Positions 27,307 to 36,248 of a stretch of DNA of 64,000 bases are shown piece after piece. Both the position numbers and the translations under genes were made by a program. Under the pieces are notes generated by a model. The model searched no databases. It saw nothing but the letters and a program-made list of their open reading frames with translations, and had not been told where the DNA came from. Numbering within the stretch: position 1 is the first letter of the stretch; every line of letters begins with the position of its first letter. The DNA comes from Mucilaginibacter gossypiicola (GTDB lineage Bacteria; Bacteroidota; Bacteroidia; Sphingobacteriales; Sphingobacteriaceae): contig NZ_FOCL01000001.1 of the NCBI RefSeq assembly GCF_900110105.1, positions 1,116,001 through 1,180,000 of the forward strand. Reading direction: 5' to 3'.

Positions 27307-28782
27307 TTAATAACCTGGGTTTTGAGTAAGATTAGGATTGGCATCAATTTCCTGCTGAGGTATTGGCAAAAGCAAGAACTTAGCAGTAGCATTCACTTTT
27401 CCTATCGAATGCAAAAAATCCAGCCCATATTGCCCATTGCTCACCCGGATGAGGTCAAACCAGCGCTGGCCCTCAAATGCAAGCTCCATGCGGCGTTCAT
27501 GCAGCACCTTCGTACGAAAGGCGTCTTTTGATAAACCGCCAGCCACGCTTGCTAGGCCTGCCCTGTTACGTACCAGGTTTAAAGGCGCTTCGGCACCGGC
27601 CTGGCCAAGCTCGTTCATTGCTTCGGCTTGCATCAGCAATACATCAGCATAACGCAAAACCGGAAAATCGGCAGGGTTGGTATTATAATCCGGCGAGATT
27701 GATTTAGGAACCAGGAACTTACGCAGATTAAAACCAGTTGTAGAATATGATGCCAGGTAAGTTTTACCATCAAAGGCCGGGCAGTCAGGATATAGTACGG
27801 TCAAGTCCTTACGCAGATCACCGCTTTCATAATCATTAACAAACTCCTGCGTTGGCTGGTCCCAGCCGTACGCGCCGCCTACAAAATCCGAATTGCGCGG
27901 GCCAGTAAAGGTACTGGTCCAGGAAGCCTGGTTAAAATCATCGAAAAAGCCATAAGTAGTAGCACCGCTGTACTGCACTTCAAATAATGATTCGGCAGTG
28001 TTTTTTTTCGTTGCCGAAAAGTTATCAGCATAATTGGAGTTGAGCGAGTAGCCCAGCGCCGTAACCTGCTTACACAGATCGACAGTTTTTTGATAATCGC
28101 CCAGGGTTAAATATACCTTGGCCAATAAACCAGTGGCCGAGCCTTTGGACGCACGCCCTATATCTGCGCCGCTATAACTGCTTGCGGCAGGCAGTGCTGT
28201 TATTGCCTCGGTCAAATCCTGGATAATAAGCGCATAAACATCCGCTTTAGGTGCGCGTTTTACTTTCAGATCATCACCTACAACCTGTGGTTTGGTAATA
28301 AGCGGCACATCGCCGAATAAACGAACGAGATTAAAATAATAAAGGGCACGTAAAAACCTGGCCTCGCCCAATACACGGTTCTTCAGGGTTTCATCCATGC
28401 TAATGGCCGGTACTTTTTGCAAAACAATGTTGCATTGTAAAATACCGGGGGCCGGGCCACGGTAAACATCAAGTACCCCGGCATTGGCCGATGTGGTTAC
28501 GAAGTTTTGTTCGTCCTGGGTTTCTATCCCGTCGGTACCGCCACCTGCGCCGGTTATGCTGTTACCGGCCATGATATCGGTAGTCCAGATCCGGAAATTA
28601 TACAATTTGGGGCGTTGCAGAGGTTGATAAGCAGCGTTTACGGCATTCACAGCATCTTCGGCTGTTTTATAATAATTAGAAGTGTTTACAGAATCAAGCG
28701 GCGCTTTATCCAAAAAATCCTTTTTGCAACCTACAAAGGCGGTAGTAAACACTAAAGCGATAATATATTTGTTGATTTTCAT
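27307..28782 (-). CDS. SusD/RagB-type glycan-binding lipoprotein (PUL C)
   Basis: 491 aa. Signal peptide and lipobox FVGC (MKINKYIIALVFTTA, then FVGCKKDFLDKAPLD). SusD fold markers: NAAYQPLQRPKLYNF, EARFLRALYYFNLVRLFGDVPL, AKVYLTLGDYQK, VLRYADVLLMQAEAMNEL, LHERRMELAFEGQRWFDLIR and the C-terminal LLPIPQQEIDANPNLTQNPGY. It starts 18 bp after the susC stop. Works with the SusC encoded upstream; with SusE/F-like and GH66 proteins downstream, the ligand is inferred to be an alpha-glucan such as dextran. Confidence 0.95.
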   Translation of the reverse strand: MKINKYIIALVFTTAFVGCKKDFLDKAPLDSVNTSNYYKTAEDAVNAVNAAYQPLQRPKLYNFRIWTTDIMAGNSITGAGGGTDGIETQDEQNFVTTSANAGVLDVYRGPAPGILQCNIVLQKVPAISMDETLKNRVLGEARFLRALYYFNLVRLFGDVPLITKPQVVGDDLKVKRAPKADVYALIIQDLTEAITALPAASSYSGADIGRASKGSATGLLAKVYLTLGDYQKTVDLCKQVTALGYSLNSNYADNFSATKKNTAESLFEVQYSGATTYGFFDDFNQASWTSTFTGPRNSDFVGGAYGWDQPTQEFVNDYESGDLRKDLTVLYPDCPAFDGKTYLASYSTTGFNLRKFLVPKSISPDYNTNPADFPVLRYADVLLMQAEAMNELGQAGAEAPLNLVRNRAGLASVAGGLSKDAFRTKVLHERRMELAFEGQRWFDLIRVSNGQYGLDFLHSIGKVNATAKFLLLPIPQQEIDANPNLTQNPGY

Positions 28783-28800
28783 TACTTAATGCTTTAAATG

Positions 28801-31800
28801 TTAAAGTGTTAAATTGATACCTAAGCTGATAGTACGCGTAACGGGATAAACGCTAAAGTCGATACCGTTGCTGCCCACCTCTGGGTCGAAGCCGGTATAT
28901 TTAGTGAATGTGAACAGATTTTGGCCCGTTACATAAATATGAGCATTTGTAAAACCAGCCTTTTTAATAAGCTCTTTGGGCAAGGTATAGCCTAATGTGG
29001 CCGTTTTTATGCGCAGGTATGAGCCATCCTCTACAAAGCGGTCAGAAATGCGGGAGTTTTTATTCGGGTCGTTATAAATAGCCCGTGGCATAGTATTGCT
29101 GGTGCCAGGTCCCTCCCAGCGGCCCAAAACCCTGATGGTTTGATTTTGGGCAACAGCCATGCTTTCCTGGTATACATTGTTGGCGTTAAAAATCTTGTTC
29201 CCGTACACCCCCTGTAAAAACACGCTTAGGTCAAACCCAGCATAGCTGAAGGTATTGTTCATGGCGTAGATGAATTTGGGGTTGGGGTTACCGATAAATG
29301 TACGATCTGCATCATTGATCACTCCATCATTGTTAAGATCTTTAAACCTGATATCGCCCGGAGAGGTGCGGTTATACGGGTCGGCTCCGGTTTGTTGTGC
29401 GGCATGCGCATCCACATCAAACTGGGTTTGAAAAATGCCCTGAGTTACAAAACCGTAAAAGTTATTGATTGGCCTGCCTACGGCGTTAATATTAATATTA
29501 CCGTTGAGACCAATGTTACCGCCAAAAATTGAAGTGTTATCGCTTAAGGCGGTTATCTTATTTTGATTGAAGGAAATGTTAGCGCTTGTAGTCCAATTGA
29601 ATTTACCGGTTATGTTTTTTGATGCTACCGAAAATTCAATACCCTTATTTTCTACATCACCGGCATTGCTTGGCGGCGCGGCCCCTGAATACCCGGTTGA
29701 AATAGGCAGGTTAACGGGCACCAGCATTCCGGTAGTTTTTTTGATATAGGCATCAATATTTACAGTGATACGCTGCTTAAAAAAGGTTGCATCCAAACCA
29801 ATATTGCTTTGTTTTACTGTTTCCCACCTCAGGTTAGGATTAGCCGCGTTTAAAGCAATTTGCGCCGGCACAACTGTACCATTAAAATTGTAAACTGCCG
29901 AAGTCAGCACAGATGCAAACGAATAATTACCGATATTCTGGTTACCGGTGGTACCGTAGCCGGCACGAAGTTTCAGATCATCAAAAAAAGTAACCTTTTT
30001 AAAGAAAGGCTCCTGGGATATGCGCCAGGCGATGGAACCGGAAGGGAACGTACCATATTTATTATTATCCCCAAAACGCGATGAACCATCCCGCCTTATG
30101 GTACCGGTTACCAGGTACCTGTCTTTATAAGCATAATTGGCCCTGCCAACGTATGACAGCAAAGCCCATTCTGAACCATCGCCGTTAAGTACCGGGTTTA
30201 ATGTGCCGTTATTGAGTTGCTGGGTAACATCGCTGGCAAAACCGCTTACGTTGCCGCCCGCAAAATGGTAACTGTTGGTTTGCGCGTCGGTACCGGCTAA
30301 AACGGTAAGGTGATGATCTTCGCCGAAATATTTATCGTAGGTAAGGAAGTTGTCCCAGGTATAGGTAATACTTTTATTGTACTGCTCGGCCAGGTAAGAG
30401 TTAGGCTGCGGAATTGGCTGGTAATTATACTTTGGCGACCAGCTGCGGCTGTTAAAAAATGACGCCTGTATGCCCGCAGTGCTTTTAAAGGTCAAACCCG
30501 GGATAATGGTAGCCTCCGCAAAAACAGATCCCAACACGTTGTAACCTTCAGTATTATTTTGAACCAGTTTAGCAGTTGCGATAGGATTTTTCACATCGCC
30601 ATAAAACTGGGGTTGTCCAACCGGTCCCGAGTAGCTGCCATCGGCATTGAAAATGGGTTGTGCAGGGTTGGCGGCCATGGTTGCGCGGATATCATATGCT
30701 CCGCTCGGCTTTTCGTCATGATTTAAGGTAATGTTATGACCGAATTTCAACCATTTAAGTACTTTGTCGTTGCCATTGAATTGCAAGGTGTACCTGCGGT
30801 AGGCTGTGTTTGTAACAATTCCTTTTTGATCAAGTATACTACCCGAAACATAATAGTCTGATTTTTCCGTACCGCCGGAATAGGACATGGTATAGCTTTG
30901 AATAGGAGATTTTTTGAACAACGCATTTAACCAGTTAGTACCCACGCCTAATGAAGAAGGATCAGCATAAGCAGGATTGGTCGACTGATTATTGTTAGTC
31001 AACAATTCATTGTTCAGCTGTGCAAACTGGCTGGCATTTAACAGCTTTATAACGTTTGTAGCCTGCTGAACCCCGGCAAATGCATTAACATTGAGATGAC
31101 TTGCTCCTGCTGAACCTTTTTTTGTAGTGATCAACACTACCCCATTTGCGCCGCGCGAACCGTAAATTGCCGAAGCAGAGGCATCTTTCAATACATCCAA
31201 TGAAGCGATGTCATCAGGGTTAAGCGTATTGAGCGGAACATCGGTAGGCACGCCATCTATAACCAACAGCGGGTCGCTGTTGTTGATGGTACCAACACCG
31301 CGCACTCTCAGCGTAACATTACTACCAGGCGAACCAGAAGTAACAGCCTGCACACCGGCGGCACGGCCTTCAATAGCCTGGCCAATATCCGGCACCGGTT
31401 GTGATGCAATTTCTTTAACATTTACCGAAGTTACGGCACCGGTAACATCCTTTTTCTTTTGCGTGCCATAACCTACTACTACCACCTCATTTAAGGCTTT
31501 TACATTTTCGGTTAGCATCACATTAAGCACTGTTTGATCCCCTACTGCAACTTCCCGGGCAGCATATCCCACAAAACTGAACACCAGTACAGCATTATGA
31601 TCTTTAACAGTTAGTTTATAGTTACCTGAGGCATCCGTCAGTGTCCCGTTCGAAGTTCCTTTTTCGGTAACAGCAACACCCGGCATAGGGCCTGCAGCAT
31701 CAGTAACTTTACCGGTTATGGCTATGGTTTGTACGGCGTTTATGGTTACCGGCGCTTTATTGATGGCTGCATTTGAAAAAGCGGGTAATGGGCATGCCGC

Positions 31801-31869
31801 TATAAGCGGACATAGGACTAATACCCTGGGGTATAGGCCAGCATGTAATTTTCGTAAACGAAATTTCAT
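28801..31869 (-). CDS. SusC/RagA-type TonB-dependent receptor without STN domain (PUL C)
   Basis: 1022 aa. After the signal region it goes straight into the carboxypeptidase-regulatory-like domain (about 50-125, ITGKVTDAAGPMPGVAVTEKG), then VVVVGYGTQKKKDVTGAV, plug (VRGVGTINNSDPLLVIDGVP, LKDASASAIYGSRGANGVV) and barrel ending SLGINLTL. It lacks the N-terminal STN domain present in the three other SusC proteins in the window, which agrees with its control by a hybrid two-component sensor rather than FecR. First gene of the PUL C operon; the 347-bp upstream gap is shared with the divergent sensor gene. Confidence 0.95.
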   Translation of the reverse strand: MKFRLRKLHAGLYPRVLVLCPLIAACPLPAFSNAAINKAPVTINAVQTIAITGKVTDAAGPMPGVAVTEKGTSNGTLTDASGNYKLTVKDHNAVLVFSFVGYAAREVAVGDQTVLNVMLTENVKALNEVVVVGYGTQKKKDVTGAVTSVNVKEIASQPVPDIGQAIEGRAAGVQAVTSGSPGSNVTLRVRGVGTINNSDPLLVIDGVPTDVPLNTLNPDDIASLDVLKDASASAIYGSRGANGVVLITTKKGSAGASHLNVNAFAGVQQATNVIKLLNASQFAQLNNELLTNNNQSTNPAYADPSSLGVGTNWLNALFKKSPIQSYTMSYSGGTEKSDYYVSGSILDQKGIVTNTAYRRYTLQFNGNDKVLKWLKFGHNITLNHDEKPSGAYDIRATMAANPAQPIFNADGSYSGPVGQPQFYGDVKNPIATAKLVQNNTEGYNVLGSVFAEATIIPGLTFKSTAGIQASFFNSRSWSPKYNYQPIPQPNSYLAEQYNKSITYTWDNFLTYDKYFGEDHHLTVLAGTDAQTNSYHFAGGNVSGFASDVTQQLNNGTLNPVLNGDGSEWALLSYVGRANYAYKDRYLVTGTIRRDGSSRFGDNNKYGTFPSGSIAWRISQEPFFKKVTFFDDLKLRAGYGTTGNQNIGNYSFASVLTSAVYNFNGTVVPAQIALNAANPNLRWETVKQSNIGLDATFFKQRITVNIDAYIKKTTGMLVPVNLPISTGYSGAAPPSNAGDVENKGIEFSVASKNITGKFNWTTSANISFNQNKITALSDNTSIFGGNIGLNGNININAVGRPINNFYGFVTQGIFQTQFDVDAHAAQQTGADPYNRTSPGDIRFKDLNNDGVINDADRTFIGNPNPKFIYAMNNTFSYAGFDLSVFLQGVYGNKIFNANNVYQESMAVAQNQTIRVLGRWEGPGTSNTMPRAIYNDPNKNSRISDRFVEDGSYLRIKTATLGYTLPKELIKKAGFTNAHIYVTGQNLFTFTKYTGFDPEVGSNGIDFSVYPVTRTISLGINLTL

Positions 31870-32216
31870 ATATCGTATTTTAGGTTATAGTTAAAGGCAT
31901 AGGAAGCCTTTTCAATTGGTTGTAGTAATTGCTATTATGAAAGGTTAAAAAAGCGTGTTGTAAAATTTCTTCATATTGATGTTGTTTAATTGGTTTATAG
32001 CAAAGCCTGTTCGGGCCGTATTGGACTGGCACTAAGTAAGAGCTTTACTAACTGAGCTTACAATCACAGCATTTCAATTTAAATTCAAAATGTATCAAAG
32101 TTTAAATCGGGAAATATCAAACAATCAATGTCACTATATTTACATAACCGGTATAATCCTTAATTAATCGCATAACTTGGAAAAGCAAGGCCATACAACA
32201 CGGGCGGAATTATAAA
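31870..32216. promoter_or_regulatory. Divergent promoter region between PUL C susC and its hybrid sensor gene
   Basis: 347 bp, AT-rich. Divergent placement makes it the expected binding region for the AraC-type output domain of the sensor. I could not fix a convincing TTTG/TAnnTTTG promoter or an unambiguous direct repeat; no LacI-type palindrome is present. Confidence 0.4.
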
Positions 32217-35200
32217 TTGATTTTGAAAAAAGCTTATATCTTACTGTTTCAGGTTTTTTATTTTGCTGTTGCCCAATGCCAGCAGGCATCTTATTATTTT
32301 AAAAACTACCAGGTTCAAAACGGTTTATCCAGCAATACCATCACCAGTATTTTACAGGATAAAAAAGGGTTCATGTGGTTTGGCAGCCGCAATGGCCTTA
32401 ATCGTTTTGATGGCAACGTGTTCAGGTTATTTGGCAATAAACTGGGAGACAGTACCAGTATAGGCAGTAACTCTATTTTCAGTTTATATGAAGACAGGAA
32501 TGAAAAACTATGGGTTGGCACTTACAAAGGAATTTATATTTTCGATCCGCTTACCGAAACATTCAGTGCCTTCAAACTAATTGCTCCAGGCGAGGTAAGG
32601 TACATTGCCGGGGATAAACAGCACCACATCTGGATCATATCCAACCTTAATTTATACCAGTATGATGAACTGACTAATAAACTAACGGCCTATCCTCAAA
32701 AAAACGACATCACCGTTACCATGAATATGGCCCGCGACGGCTCGTTATGGACGGCGACTAATCAGGGCCTTGTTAACCATTATAATACAGCGGGCCGCCA
32801 GTTGGCCAGTTACGATCTATCGAACGCCAATAAAGGACGTAAATTCTCTACAGTACAGGGGATTTACCCGATGGGAGATACCGCGTTGATTATCGGTACT
32901 ATGAATCAGGCGGTTTTATTCAATTATAAGCACAATACCATCACCAATGCATTAAAGGATCAACATGCACTTGGAGATATCCACGTGCACGTTATTTTTC
33001 ATCAAAATGATAATACCTACTGGCTGGGCACCGAAAACGGGCTTTACATATTCGATGAAAAAAGCAGCCATACCACAATTGTACAAAAACAGTATAGTAA
33101 CCCTTATTCGATAACTGATAATATTGTTTCGGCTATCTATAAAGACCGCGAAGGAGGCACCTGGATAGGGACATACTTTGGCGGGATAAACTACTATTCG
33201 GGCCAGTACAATAATTTTAAGAAATATTTTCCCGAGCCCGGGGTTAACAGCCTCAGCGGTAATATAGTCCACGAAATAACTAAAGATCAACTTGGTAATT
33301 TATGGGTTGGAACGGAAGACGCAGGCCTGAATAAAATAGATCAGAAAACAGGCATTACAAAGCATTTACTGCCCGGCAAAGCTCCCGGCAGCATTGCCTA
33401 TCGCAACATTCATGGCCTGGTGGCAGATGGCGACCGGCTATGGATTGGAACTTACGAACACGGGCTCGACCTTATGGACCTACGAACCGAACGTATTATT
33501 AAACACTATACCGCGGCTCAAAATAACAAATCGTTCACCAGTAATTTTATAGTAACACTTTATAAAACCCATATAGGCGATCTGCTTGTGGGTACCTGGA
33601 ACGGGCTTTTCAAGTATAACCGGGATTCAGATACATTCAGTCAACTGTCGTTTTTTACTGGGCATATCCAGTCTATTCGCGAAGAGCAGGATGGTACCTT
33701 ATGGGTTAGTACCTATGGAAGCGGCATATATTACCAAAATAGTACGAGCGGTAAAAAAGGCCATATCAGTTATCGCACAGGCACATCAAACAGTATTTTA
33801 AATGATTACGTGAACGGTGTGTTTATTGACAACCGCAACAACAAATGGTTTTGTACCGAAGGCGGATTAAGCAGACTTGACGGAAGGACGAACCAAATAA
33901 AAAACTATACCACCGAAACTGGATTACCCGACAACCAGATCTTCAGGATGCAGGAAGATGAAGCAGGCAAACTGTGGATCTCAACAGCAAAGGGATTGGC
34001 CAGATTTGATCCGGCAATCAATACGTTCAGCAACTATCATACAGTTAATGGCTTACCAACCGAGCAATTTAATTACAATTCATCGTTCAGGGATAATGAT
34101 GGTTCCATGTATTTCGGTACGGTAAAAGGAATGGTAAGCTTCGATCCGGCAAAGTTTGTTAGAAATCCATATATCCCGCCGGTATACATTACCGGATTAC
34201 AAGTTAACAACGTTGATGTAAGCATTAGCAAACCTAATTCCGCACTCCAGAAATCCATAACTTATACAAAATCAATAACATTGCCTTACAATAGTTCAAG
34301 CATTAGTTTAGACGTTGCTTCGCTTAGTTTCTTGATTCCGGAAATGAATGAGTATTCATACAAGATGGAGGGGATTGATAAAAACTGGATATCGTTCAGG
34401 GACAGCCGCAAAATATATTATACCAAATTACCCGCCGGCGATTATGTATTTAACCTGAAAGGCGCCAACAGCGAAGGTGTTTGGAATAACAAAGTGGTGC
34501 AATTGGCTGTCCATATTTTGCCGCCGCTATGGGCTACTTCCTGGGCTTATACCATTTACCTGCTGGTAATAGCAGGTATTGTGATAACGATAGTACGATA
34601 TTACCATTTGGCTGTGAGCGAGAAAAATAAACGGCGTATTGAAACCATTGAGATCAATACCGAACGAGAGATTTATAACGCCAAGATCGAGTTTTTTACA
34701 AACGTAGCCCACGAGATCAGGACGCCGCTTACTTTAATAAAAATGCCCCTTGATAAACTCATCAGCAGTCAAATAGAAAATCCGGAAACAATGGAGAACC
34801 TTGCCATGATAAAGAAAAACACCAACAGGCTTATTGGGCTTACCAATCAGCTCCTTGATTTCAGAAAAGCCGAAGCCAATAAATTCAGTCTTAATTTTTC
34901 GAAAGCGGATATTAACGAACTGTTGGAAGAGGTTTACAGTACCTTTAAACCGGCCGCTGAGTTAAAGGAGCTTAGTTATAAGTTGGAACTACCAAGGATA
35001 ACACTACATGCTTTTGTTGACCACGAGGCTTTAAAGAAAATACTGGGCAACCTCTTCAATAACGCCATCAAATATGCATCGGCAATGGTAACTATCAAAC
35101 TTTTGCCTTTTAGCAGCGAGGATGAAATGTTCAGGATTGAAGTACGTAACGACGGTTTTTTGGTTCCTGACGAGTTGAAGGAAAAGATATTTGAACCTTT

Positions 35201-36206
35201 TTATCGCATCAAAGAAACAGAGAAAGAAGCAGGTACAGGGATAGGATTGCCTTTAGCCCGGTCGCTAACATTACTACACAAGGGTAGCCTCGAATTAAAA
35301 CCATCAGCAAACAACCAAAATATCTTCTTACTGTCGCTACCCATACACCAGGAAACGGAGATAAACCTTGAAATGGCCGAAGAACCGGTCAACCTGCCAG
35401 CAGAAGAGTCTTTAGAAAAAGAAAATGAGGGGGAAAAAGATAAACCATCCATTTTGCTTGTAGAGGATAACAAAGAAATTATAAATTATATACAGCGCGA
35501 ACTGGCCGGTACTTACCATATATTAAAAGCCTATAACGGTATTGAAGCCATTGATACGTTAAAAAAAGAAAACATTCAACTGGTGATCAGCGATATTATG
35601 ATGCCTGTAATGGATGGTATAACCTTGTGCCGAAAGCTTAAAACCGATGTTGAATACAGTCATATCCCCATTATCCTGCTTACTGCCAAAAACTCCCTTA
35701 ATTCAAAAATTGAAGGGCTGGAAGTTGGTGCCGACGCTTATATAGAAAAACCTTTTGCATTTGAACATCTCCAGGCCCAGGTGAGCAACCTGCTGATGAA
35801 CCGGAATATGATGAAAGAGTATTTTGCCCGGTCGCCGCTTACCCATATTAAAGGTATTGCAGTATCAAAAGCGGATAAAGATTTCCTGGATCGCTTGAAC
35901 AAAGTTATTTATGATAATATAACCGATATGGACCTTGACGTAGACCAGCTTTCAAATATGATGAACATGAGCAGGCCAACCCTTTACAGAAAGATCAAAG
36001 GCATATCCGATATGACACCGAATGAGCTTATTAATCTTTCCCGTCTAAAAAAAGGCGCAGAATTGCTGGCCGAAGGCGATCTTAAGATAAATGAAGTGGC
36101 CAACATGATAGGTTATAGCTTACCCACCAATTTCTCGCGCGATTTTCAGCGGCAATTTGGTGTCAGCCCATCTGTTTATGTTAATAAATTAAAAAGTGAT
36201 AAATAG
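32217..36206 (+). CDS. Hybrid two-component sensor/regulator (HTCS) controlling PUL C
   Basis: 1329 aa in a single chain: signal peptide (about 1-21), two seven-bladed-type propeller regions of Reg_prop repeats (about 25-670, repeated LWVGT/W(I/V)GT motifs such as MWFGSRNGLNRFD), a Y_Y_Y domain (about 680-765), membrane helix (about 776-800), HisKA with H832 in VAHEIRTPLTL, HATPase (GTGIGLPLARS), receiver domain with D1126 in VISDIMMPVMDG, and a C-terminal AraC HTH (about 1210-1325, MSRPTLYRKIKG, IGYSLPTNFSRDFQRQFG). The sensor domain in such proteins binds an oligosaccharide in the periplasm. The only start that keeps the signal peptide is TTG at 32217 (or TTG at 32223); no ATG is available. 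Faces the susC operon and is convergent with the GH27-like gene. Confidence 0.95.
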   Translation: MILKKAYILLFQVFYFAVAQCQQASYYFKNYQVQNGLSSNTITSILQDKKGFMWFGSRNGLNRFDGNVFRLFGNKLGDSTSIGSNSIFSLYEDRNEKLWVGTYKGIYIFDPLTETFSAFKLIAPGEVRYIAGDKQHHIWIISNLNLYQYDELTNKLTAYPQKNDITVTMNMARDGSLWTATNQGLVNHYNTAGRQLASYDLSNANKGRKFSTVQGIYPMGDTALIIGTMNQAVLFNYKHNTITNALKDQHALGDIHVHVIFHQNDNTYWLGTENGLYIFDEKSSHTTIVQKQYSNPYSITDNIVSAIYKDREGGTWIGTYFGGINYYSGQYNNFKKYFPEPGVNSLSGNIVHEITKDQLGNLWVGTEDAGLNKIDQKTGITKHLLPGKAPGSIAYRNIHGLVADGDRLWIGTYEHGLDLMDLRTERIIKHYTAAQNNKSFTSNFIVTLYKTHIGDLLVGTWNGLFKYNRDSDTFSQLSFFTGHIQSIREEQDGTLWVSTYGSGIYYQNSTSGKKGHISYRTGTSNSILNDYVNGVFIDNRNNKWFCTEGGLSRLDGRTNQIKNYTTETGLPDNQIFRMQEDEAGKLWISTAKGLARFDPAINTFSNYHTVNGLPTEQFNYNSSFRDNDGSMYFGTVKGMVSFDPAKFVRNPYIPPVYITGLQVNNVDVSISKPNSALQKSITYTKSITLPYNSSSISLDVASLSFLIPEMNEYSYKMEGIDKNWISFRDSRKIYYTKLPAGDYVFNLKGANSEGVWNNKVVQLAVHILPPLWATSWAYTIYLLVIAGIVITIVRYYHLAVSEKNKRRIETIEINTEREIYNAKIEFFTNVAHEIRTPLTLIKMPLDKLISSQIENPETMENLAMIKKNTNRLIGLTNQLLDFRKAEANKFSLNFSKADINELLEEVYSTFKPAAELKELSYKLELPRITLHAFVDHEALKKILGNLFNNAIKYASAMVTIKLLPFSSEDEMFRIEVRNDGFLVPDELKEKIFEPFYRIKETEKEAGTGIGLPLARSLTLLHKGSLELKPSANNQNIFLLSLPIHQETEINLEMAEEPVNLPAEESLEKENEGEKDKPSILLVEDNKEIINYIQRELAGTYHILKAYNGIEAIDTLKKENIQLVISDIMMPVMDGITLCRKLKTDVEYSHIPIILLTAKNSLNSKIEGLEVGADAYIEKPFAFEHLQAQVSNLLMNRNMMKEYFARSPLTHIKGIAVSKADKDFLDRLNKVIYDNITDMDLDVDQLSNMMNMSRPTLYRKIKGISDMTPNELINLSRLKKGAELLAEGDLKINEVANMIGYSLPTNFSRDFQRQFGVSPSVYVNKLKSDK

Positions 36207-36211
36207 AAAAA

Positions 36212-36237
36212 ATACCGCCGGTATAGCCCGGCGGTAT
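36212..36237 (-). terminator. Terminator between HTCS and GH27-like genes
   Basis: Perfect 10-bp stem ATACCGCCGG/CCGGCGGTAT with a 6-nt loop in the 42-bp gap between convergent genes. On the minus strand it is followed by TTTTTTC, so it ends the GH27-like transcript; on the plus strand it may act weakly for the HTCS gene. Confidence 0.7.
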
Positions 36238-36248
36238 AAAGAATTTAT